This document shows positions 1 through 5,127 of a DNA stretch of 5,127 nucleotides, one piece after another. Position numbers and translations under genes: made by a program. Origin of the DNA: Pasteurellaceae bacterium (GTDB lineage: Bacteria > Pseudomonadota > Gammaproteobacteria > Enterobacterales > Pasteurellaceae); assembly GCA_900756875.1 (NCBI GenBank), contig CAAELW010000098.1, positions 1 through 5,127 of the forward strand, read 5' to 3'. The notes below the pieces were generated by a model. The model was not told the origin of the DNA, did no database searches, and saw only the letters and a program-made list of their open reading frames with translations. Positions within the stretch are counted from its first letter, which is position 1. Each line of letters starts with the position of its first letter.

Positions 1-786
1 AACCCAATTTCAGTTGAAATGTCAGCAATGCGTGTTTCATTATTAAGTGGATTACTCGGTGCAGTACTATACAACCAAAACCGTCAACAAAACCGTGTAC
101 GTTTATTTGAAACAGGATTACGTTTTATTCCTGATGCTAATGCAGAATTTGGCATTCGCCAAGAGTTTGTTCTTGCTGGTGTAATTACAGGTACCGCTAA
201 ATCTGAATCTTGGACGGGTAAAGCAGAAAATGTAGATTTCTTTGATCTTAAAGGTGATTTAGAAAGCATTCTTTCTCTCACTGAAGTGGGGAGTCGTGTT
301 AAGTTTGTGGCAAAAGCACACAGTGCATTGCACCCAGGACAATCTGCTTCAATTGAATTAGATGGAAAAGAAATTGGTTTTATTGGAACTATTCATCCAC
401 TTATCGCTCAAAAATTAGGATTAAATGGCAAAGCGGTTGTTTTTGAAATTTTATGGGATGCCATTGCAAATCGTCGTGTGGTTCAAGCTAAAGAGATTTC
501 AAAATTCCCAGCAAACCGTCGTGACTTAGCTTTAGTCGTTGCTGATAATGTGCCGGCAGGCGATATTATCGAAGCATGTAAGCAAGCTGGCGGAGAAAAA
601 TTAACACAAGTCAATTTATTCGACGTATATCAAGGCATTGGCGTTGCTAGCGGACATAAAAGCTTAGCAATCAGTTTAACCATTCAAGATAATGAAAAAA
701 CGCTTGAAGATGATGAGATTAATGCGGTAATCTCTGCTGTATTAAACGAAGTTAAACAACGCTTTAATGCGGAGCTTAGAGACTAA
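1..786 (+). CDS. pheT: Phenylalanine--tRNA ligase beta subunit, C-terminal third (5' partial)
   Basis: PheT is the beta subunit of the cytoplasmic alpha2beta2 enzyme that charges tRNA-Phe with phenylalanine. The frame is open from base 1, where it reads [15 protein letters not shown], so the gene starts upstream and the ATG at 19 is internal. 261 residues are present, against about 795 for the full protein in E. coli. The first ~160 residues belong to the catalytic-like and editing-side beta core, with the conserved stretch [19 protein letters not shown]. From about residue 164 ([13 protein letters not shown]) to the end lies the FDX-ACB domain, the ferredoxin-fold module that contacts the tRNA anticodon stem. 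The stop is intact. The gene ihfA follows 13 bp later with no terminator between, matching the known pheST-ihfA order of gamma-proteobacteria and implying cotranscription. Identification is secure; only the N-terminal part is outside the window. Confidence 0.97.
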   Translation, partial: NPISVEMSAMRVSLLSGLLGAVLYNQNRQQNRVRLFETGLRFIPDANAEFGIRQEFVLAGVITGTAKSESWTGKAENVDFFDLKGDLESILSLTEVGSRVKFVAKAHSALHPGQSASIELDGKEIGFIGTIHPLIAQKLGLNGKAVVFEILWDAIANRRVVQAKEISKFPANRRDLALVVADNVPAGDIIEACKQAGGEKLTQVNLFDVYQGIGVASGHKSLAISLTIQDNEKTLEDDEINAVISAVLNEVKQRFNAELRD

Positions 787-799
787 ACAGGAGACTAAC

Positions 800-1099
800 A
801 TGGCAACGATTACAAAAATTGATATTACTGAATACTTATTAGATAAGTATCAATTACAAAAAGCTGAAGCTAAAGCATTAGTGGAAGACTTTTTTGAGGA
901 AATTCGTTTATCGTTAGAATCTGGTGGTGAAGTAAAATTATCAGGTTTTGGTAATTTTGAACTTCGTAATAAAGCTTCCCGTCCAGGGCGTAATCCAAAA
1001 ACAGGTGAAAGCATTCCTGTTTCTGCTCGCCGTGTAGTGGCATTCAAGCCAGGGCAAAAATTACGTGCTCGTGTGGAAAACACCAAGCCAAAACAATAG
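800..1099 (+). CDS. ihfA: Integration host factor subunit alpha
   Basis: IhfA pairs with IhfB to form IHF, a nucleoid protein that binds specific sites in the minor groove and bends DNA sharply, helping transcription, recombination and replication complexes. The product is 99 residues, the usual size. The helical dimerisation part (about 1-48) leads into the HU/IHF core GFGNF (49-53) and the beta-arm [10 protein letters not shown] (61-70); Pro66 lies where the intercalating proline (Pro65 in E. coli) is found. [13 protein letters not shown] closes the fold. The ATG at 800 was chosen because AGGAG (789-793) sits 6 nt before it and the protein then begins MATITK. An in-frame ATG at 767 lies inside pheT without a comparable ribosome site. 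It is probably transcribed from upstream with pheT. A USS hairpin begins 4 nt after the stop. Confidence 0.97.
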   Translation: MATITKIDITEYLLDKYQLQKAEAKALVEDFFEEIRLSLESGGEVKLSGFGNFELRNKASRPGRNPKTGESIPVSARRVVAFKPGQKLRARVENTKPKQ

Positions 1100-1103
1100 T
1101 AAG

Positions 1104-1133
1104 AAAAGTGCGGTCGTTTTTGACCGCACTTTT
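1104..1133 (+). terminator. USS-pair hairpin after ihfA
   Basis: AAAAGTGCGGTC (1104-1115) pairs perfectly with GACCGCACTTTT (1122-1133) around a 6-nt GTTTTT loop, giving a 12-bp stem ending in four T. The stem carries the Haemophilus uptake signal core AAGTGCGGT at 1106-1114 and its complement at 1123-1131. Inverted USS pairs acting as terminators are well known in this group. The T-run is short and the nlpC ribosome site starts 3 nt later, so termination may be incomplete. Confidence 0.8.
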
Positions 1134-1146
1134 GTCAGGATTGAAC

Positions 1147-1632
1147 ATGAATAAGATTAAATGTGCTTTTTTAGTCGCAGGAAGTTTTTTACTTTTTGCT
1201 TGTTCAAGTGGTGTTCGTGAAGATTATGCAATGAACTATAAAGGTCAGATTGGTGATCCTATTATGGCCATTGCCATGTTAAGTGAACAACAATATGAAT
1301 GGGCGGGTACACCTTATGTTTTAGGTGGACAGTCTCGTGGCGGTATTGATTGTTCTGGTTTTGTGCAAAAGACCTTTATTGATCGTTTTAATATCAATCT
1401 TCCTCGAACGACGAAAGATCAAGCTGGTTACGGAAAACTTGTTCGGAAAGAAGATATCCAAACTGGCGATTTAATTTTCTTTAAAACGGGACGAGGACCA
1501 AATGGCTATCATGTTGGGATTTATGTAAAAGAAGATAAGTTTTTACATGCTTCAACCAAAGGTGGCGTGATTTACTCTTCGATGAACAGCCCTTATTGGA
1601 AAAAAGCTTTTTGGCAAGTTAGACGAGTATAG
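1147..1632 (+). CDS. nlpC: NlpC/P60 family lipoprotein, putative peptidoglycan endopeptidase
   Basis: This is a probable outer-envelope lipoprotein of 161 residues with a papain-like NlpC/P60 domain; characterised relatives cleave peptide crosslinks of peptidoglycan. The N-terminus (MNKIKC, then a hydrophobic run) ends in the lipobox LFAC with the lipidated Cys19, followed by SSG. The catalytic set is visible: Cys69 in DCSGF, His122 in YHVGIY and His134 in FLHAST. The tail YWKKAFWQVRRV resembles E. coli NlpC more than MepS/Spr. In E. coli nlpC also lies downstream of ihfA, separated by btuCED, which is absent here. The ATG at 1147 was chosen for the lipoprotein signal and for AGGA (1137-1140) 6 nt upstream; a GTG at 1108 would lie inside the preceding hairpin. 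No clear promoter of its own is seen, so readthrough from ihfA or a promoter within ihfA is likely. The exact substrate is inferred from the family. Confidence 0.92.
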   Translation: MNKIKCAFLVAGSFLLFACSSGVREDYAMNYKGQIGDPIMAIAMLSEQQYEWAGTPYVLGGQSRGGIDCSGFVQKTFIDRFNINLPRTTKDQAGYGKLVRKEDIQTGDLIFFKTGRGPNGYHVGIYVKEDKFLHASTKGGVIYSSMNSPYWKKAFWQVRRV

Positions 1633-1642
1633 TGAAAAGAAA

Positions 1643-1672
1643 AAAAGTGCGGTTAGTTTTAACCGCACTTTT
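1643..1672. terminator. Bidirectional USS hairpin shared by nlpC and metF
   Basis: AAAAGTGCGGTT (1643-1654) pairs with AACCGCACTTTT (1661-1672) around AGTTTT, a 12-bp stem flanked by an A-run on the left and T-rich sequence (TTTTCTTTT) on the right. It can therefore stop transcription from either side. It carries USS cores at 1645-1653 and, inverted, 1662-1670. It lies 10 nt after the nlpC stop and 3 nt past the metF stop, and appears to serve both convergent genes. Confidence 0.85.
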
Positions 1673-1675
1673 CTT

Positions 1676-2631
<956 letters not shown>

Positions 2632-2641
2632 TTTCAATGAT

Positions 2642-2658
2642 TTCATCAAAATGATGAA
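2642..2658. promoter_or_regulatory. 17-bp palindrome, candidate operator upstream of metF
   Basis: TTCATCA (2642-2648) and TGATGAA (2652-2658) form perfect 7-bp inverted arms around AAA. The centre at 2650 is about 54 bp upstream of the inferred metF start, where a LysR-type activator such as MetR often binds. Further TTCA/TGAA copies flank it (2633-2636, 2659-2662). The arrangement TTCA-N9-TGAA is not the published E. coli MetR form (TGAA-N5-TTCA), so the binding protein is unknown. Confidence 0.4.
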
Positions 2659-2723
2659 TGAAATTAATGATTATTTGTTACGCGTTGTATTTTAAAAGAA
2701 AATCAATTTATTTGCACAAAAAG

Positions 2724-2752
2724 TTAGCATTTTTTCTAAAAATAGGTATAAT
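2724..2752 (+). promoter_or_regulatory. rplM-rpsI promoter
   Basis: TTAGCA (2724-2729) and a perfect TATAAT (2747-2752) are spaced by 17 bp, with T-rich sequence between. The following ACGCCGAC is GC-rich, the discriminator type associated with negative control by ppGpp at ribosomal promoters. Transcription should start near 2759, leaving an unusually long leader before rplM. Confidence 0.75.
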
Positions 2753-2758
2753 ACGCCG

Positions 2759-3324
<566 letters not shown>

Positions 3325-3340
3325 TCACGAGGTTTAGGAA

Positions 3341-3733
3341 ATGGCAGAGAATCAAAACTACGGCACTGGTCGCCGCAAAAGCTCTTCAGCTCGTGTATTT
3401 ATCAAACCGGGCAGTGGTAAAATCACTATCAACCAACGTGAATTAGACGTATATTTCGGTCGCGAAACAGCTCGTATGATCGTACGTCAACCGTTAGAAT
3501 TAGTGGAATTAACTGATAAATTAGACCTATACATCACTGTTAAAGGTGGTGGTATTTCTGGTCAAGCGGGTGCAATCCGTCACGGTATCACTCGTGCATT
3601 AATGGAATATGATGAGACTTTACGTCCTGCTCTTCGTGCAGCTGGCTTCGTTACTCGTGACGCACGTCGCGTTGAACGTAAAAAAGTTGGTTTACACAAA
3701 GCACGTCGTCGTCCACAATACTCCAAACGTTAA
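3341..3733 (+). CDS. rpsI: 30S ribosomal protein S9
   Basis: S9 is a small-subunit head protein whose C-terminal tail reaches into the P site and touches the initiator or peptidyl tRNA anticodon stem. The product is 130 residues, as in E. coli. Visible signatures are the N-terminal [20 protein letters not shown], the core [19 protein letters not shown], and the basic tail [17 protein letters not shown], with the functionally important terminal Arg130 intact. The start at 3341 has GAGG (3329-3332) 8 nt upstream. It is second in the rplM operon, 16 bp after the rplM stop, and is followed by a strong intrinsic terminator, so the operon ends here. Confidence 0.98.
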   Translation: MAENQNYGTGRRKSSSARVFIKPGSGKITINQRELDVYFGRETARMIVRQPLELVELTDKLDLYITVKGGGISGQAGAIRHGITRALMEYDETLRPALRAAGFVTRDARRVERKKVGLHKARRRPQYSKR

Positions 3734-3753
3734 TTTTTTATTATCGTTTCAAG

Positions 3754-3781
3754 AAAGCAGAGAGCAATCTCTGCTTTTTTT
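3754..3781 (+). terminator. Intrinsic terminator of the rplM-rpsI operon
   Basis: AAAGCAGAGA (3754-3763) pairs perfectly with TCTCTGCTTT (3768-3777) around a GCAA (GNRA-type) tetraloop, followed by an unbroken T-run to 3781. It lies 20 nt after the rpsI stop. Unlike the other terminators here it carries no uptake signal. Confidence 0.9.
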
Positions 3782-3842
3782 ATGTCAGTAAAAAACAAAT
3801 TAATTAAAAATTACCGTTCTTTGATTTTTCATCATGCGTTTG

Positions 3843-3855
3843 TAATTATTTGATT
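3843..3855 (-). promoter_or_regulatory. Possible IHF site upstream of sspA
   Basis: Read on the minus strand, AATCAAATAATTA matches the IHF core consensus WATCAANNNNTTR at every position and sits in very AT-rich DNA, about 65 bp upstream of the inferred sspA start. By base composition roughly one such match in two windows of this size is expected by chance, so it is only a candidate. Confidence 0.25.
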
Positions 3856-3877
3856 TTAAAGTAAAAATAAGAAATTA

Positions 3878-3908
3878 TTAGCAATTTACTTGCCGGTTAT
3901 GTTAAAAT
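3878..3908 (+). promoter_or_regulatory. sspA-sspB promoter (extended -10)
   Basis: TAAAAT (3903-3908, 5 of 6) is preceded by TG at 3900-3901, making an extended -10 element (TGnTAAAAT). A possible -35, TTAGCA (3878-3883), lies 19 bp upstream; this is the same hexamer as at rplM, but the spacing is long, as extended -10 promoters tolerate. Start would be near 3915, with a leader of about 50 nt. The rest of 3782-3902 is AT-rich with no gene. Confidence 0.55.
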
Positions 3909-3963
3909 AATCGCCCATTTTTAGTAGAAGTATATAAGTTAGTTTGGATCTTCGGAGGAATAA

Positions 3964-4602
3964 ATGTCCAATGCATCAAGTAAACGTTCAGTAATGACTC
4001 TTTTTTCAAATAAAAATGACATTTACTGCCATCAGGTAAAAATTGTTTTAGCTGAAAAAGGTGTCGCTTACGAAAACGAAGAAGTTGATCTGCAAGCATT
4101 ATCAGAAGATTTAATGGAATTAAATCCTTACGGCACATTACCAACATTGGTGGATCGTGATTTAGTATTATTCAGCTCACGCATTATTATGGAATATCTT
4201 GATGAGCGTTTTCCACACCCTCCACTTATGCCAGTTTATCCCGTTTCTCGTGCGAAAAGCCGTCTTTTAATGTTACGTATTGAACAAGATTGGTACCCAA
4301 CATTAGAGATTGCTGAAAAAGGCACAGAAGTTGAACGTGAAGAAGCGTTAAAACAGTTAAAAGAAGAGTTGTTAGCGGTATCCGTCATCTTCCAACAAAC
4401 CCCTTATTTTATGAGTGAAGAGTTTGGTTTAGTTGATTGCTATGTTGCCCCATTATTATGGAAACTACGTAATATGGGTGTTGAATTTAGCGGTACAGGA
4501 AGCAAAGCAATCAAAGGCTATATGGATCGTGTATTTAGCCGTGATTCCTTCTTACAATCAGTGGGTGAAGCTGCGCCTAAAAATTTAATGGATGATAAAT
4601 AA
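3964..4602 (+). CDS. sspA: Stringent starvation protein A
   Basis: SspA is a glutathione-S-transferase-fold protein that binds RNA polymerase rather than acting as a transferase; in enterics it is induced by starvation and alters transcription, including stress and virulence genes. The product is 212 residues, equal to E. coli SspA. The N-terminal thioredoxin-like domain (about 8-88) includes KRSVMTLFS, the cis-proline segment GTLPTLVD (57-64) and SRIIMEYLDERF. The Pro-His-Pro patch at 84-86 (FPHPPLMPVYPV), required for activity in E. coli SspA, is intact. The helical C-terminal domain ends with VDCYVAPLLWKL and GYMDRVFSRDSFL. The start at 3964 has GGAGG (3954-3958) 5 nt upstream, the best ribosome site in the window. 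The gene overlaps sspB by one base, so the pair is one operon. Confidence 0.97.
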   Translation: MSNASSKRSVMTLFSNKNDIYCHQVKIVLAEKGVAYENEEVDLQALSEDLMELNPYGTLPTLVDRDLVLFSSRIIMEYLDERFPHPPLMPVYPVSRAKSRLLMLRIEQDWYPTLEIAEKGTEVEREEALKQLKEELLAVSVIFQQTPYFMSEEFGLVDCYVAPLLWKLRNMGVEFSGTGSKAIKGYMDRVFSRDSFLQSVGEAAPKNLMDDK

Positions 4603-5048
4603 TGACCCACACGCCTTCTCCAAAACGCCCTTATTTACTAAGAGCCTATTATGATTGGCTAGTGGATAATGATTTCACCCCATATTTAGTGGTGGATGCG
4701 AATTATTATGGTACCAATGTGCCGGTGGAATATGTGAAAGATGGGCAAATCGTCTTAAATCTTTCTGCGGGAGCAACTGGGAATTTGCAATTAACCAATG
4801 ATTTTATTCAGTTTAATGCACGTTTCAAAGGTGTTGCTCGTGAGTTATATATTCCGATGGGTGCCGCTTTAGCTATTTATGCACGTGAAAATGGTGATGG
4901 CGTGATGTTTGAGCCAGAAGACATTTACGATGAATTAAATCGTGAGCCAACATCAGAACAGCCATTAAGTTTTGCAGAAGCGGTAGATAAGCCTAAAACT
5001 GAAAAGAAACCACAGAAATCAGCATCTCATTTACGAATTGTAGATTAA
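4602..5048 (+). CDS. sspB: ClpXP protease specificity-enhancing factor SspB
   Basis: SspB is a dimeric adaptor that binds ssrA-tagged proteins released from stalled ribosomes and hands them to the ClpXP protease. The product is 148 residues. The folded substrate-binding domain (about 7-112) starts KRPYLLRAYYDWLVDN and includes NLSAGATGNLQL and IPMGAALAIYARENGDG. A low-complexity, charged linker (about 113-139) follows, and the C-terminal ClpX-binding module ends in HLRIVD. The start overlaps the sspA stop (TAATG, sharing base 4602) and has only a weak ribosome site (GGATG at 4590-4594), so translational coupling is likely. The codons for the last eight residues and the stop lie inside a 104-bp palindrome, so the same C-terminus is encoded again on the other strand downstream. 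Confidence 0.97.
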   Translation: MTHTPSPKRPYLLRAYYDWLVDNDFTPYLVVDANYYGTNVPVEYVKDGQIVLNLSAGATGNLQLTNDFIQFNARFKGVARELYIPMGAALAIYARENGDGVMFEPEDIYDELNREPTSEQPLSFAEAVDKPKTEKKPQKSASHLRIVD

Positions 5049-5127
5049 TGAAAGAAAAATAAAAGTGCGGTTAATTTTAACCGCACTTTTGTTTTTCTTT
5101 CATTAATCCACAATTCGTAAATGAGAT
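5024..5127. repeat. 104-bp near-perfect palindrome duplicating the sspB 3' end
   Basis: Bases 5024-5075 pair with 5076-5127 about centre 5075.5 with only two mismatches outside the central TT: 5042 A opposite 5109 C, and 5060 T opposite 5091 G. The arms reach the last base of the window, so the repeat may continue. Read on the minus strand, 5126-5103 encodes SHLRIVD and a stop, identical to the end of sspB; the one coding difference is GTA versus GTG, both valine. Thus the right arm is a diverged inverted copy of the sspB end plus its 3' flank, either a partial second gene entering from the right or an assembly fold-back. The window cannot decide between these. Confidence 0.9.
5061..5090. terminator. 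USS-pair hairpin after sspB
   Basis: AAAAGTGCGGTT (5061-5072) pairs with AACCGCACTTTT (5079-5090); the intervening AATTTT can add two more pairs. It starts 12 nt after the sspB stop, carries USS cores at 5063-5071 and, inverted, 5080-5088, and is followed by GTTTTTCTTT. A-rich sequence on its left means it could work from either side. It is the centre of the larger palindrome. Confidence 0.85.

Noticed and set aside
767..799. Longer IhfA start adding 11 residues
   Set aside because: The upstream ATG lies within the pheT coding region and lacks a good ribosome site; the ATG at 800 has AGGAG at ideal spacing and gives the family's normal 99-residue length.
1108..1146. GTG start adding 13 residues to NlpC
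   Set aside because: It falls inside the terminator hairpin and would put extra residues ahead of a complete lipoprotein signal peptide that starts at 1147.
2701..2713. IHF-like AATCAATTTATTT upstream of the rplM promoter
   Set aside because: The final purine of the consensus is missing, and near-matches are common in AT-rich DNA.
3562..3572. Apl-type uptake signal (ACAAGCGGT)-like sequences such as TCAAGCGGGTG in rpsI and AAAGCGGTTG in pheT
   Set aside because: They are imperfect and lie in coding sequence; only the Hin-type AAGTGCGGT occurs exactly.
3609..3791. 60-codon open frame overlapping the end of rpsI and its terminator
   Set aside because: It is out of frame with S9 and runs through the rpsI terminator hairpin, and its residues look like a frame shadow.
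3902..4147. 81-codon minus-strand frame over the start of sspA
   Set aside because: It covers the sspA leader and first codons on the opposite strand with no recognisable protein features.

Overview
The window looks like a chromosomal housekeeping segment from a Haemophilus-type member of the Pasteurellaceae. The main evidence is the Hin-type DNA uptake signal sequence (AAGTGCGGT). It occurs three times, each time as an inverted pair forming a hairpin just after a gene (1104-1133, 1643-1672, 5061-5090). Base composition is AT-rich, and the proteins resemble gamma-proteobacterial orthologues at near-identical lengths. From memory, the IhfA and SspB sequences differ enough from H. influenzae Rd to suggest a relative rather than that species; this is not verified.

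Layout. The left edge cuts into pheT (beta subunit of phenylalanyl-tRNA synthetase), followed after 13 bp by ihfA (IHF alpha) and then nlpC, an NlpC/P60 lipoprotein hydrolase. The gene metF (methylenetetrahydrofolate reductase) converges on nlpC, and the two share one USS hairpin. A 329-bp divergent region (2567-2895) holds the metF promoter with a 17-bp palindrome upstream, then a strong rplM promoter and a structured 5' leader of about 137 nt. Next come the ribosomal operon rplM-rpsI (L13, S9), its own GNRA-loop terminator, a 230-bp AT-rich region with the sspA promoter, and the sspA-sspB operon (stringent starvation protein A and the ClpXP adaptor SspB).

How the genes relate. Most serve translation and its quality control: PheT charges tRNA-Phe, L13 and S9 build the two ribosomal subunits, and SspB delivers ssrA-tagged products of stalled ribosomes to ClpXP. 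SspA is an RNA polymerase-associated regulator. IhfA is a DNA-bending architectural factor, NlpC an envelope peptidoglycan enzyme and MetF a one-carbon/methionine enzyme.

The most unusual structure is at the right edge. Positions 5024-5127 form a 104-bp near-perfect palindrome centred on the sspB terminator. Its right arm, read on the minus strand, encodes the same last seven residues and stop as sspB, with one synonymous change. Either a second, inverted sspB copy begins beyond the edge, or the assembly folded back on the hairpin. No undescribed multi-gene system is visible; the rest is conserved core genome with some regulatory details worth checking.
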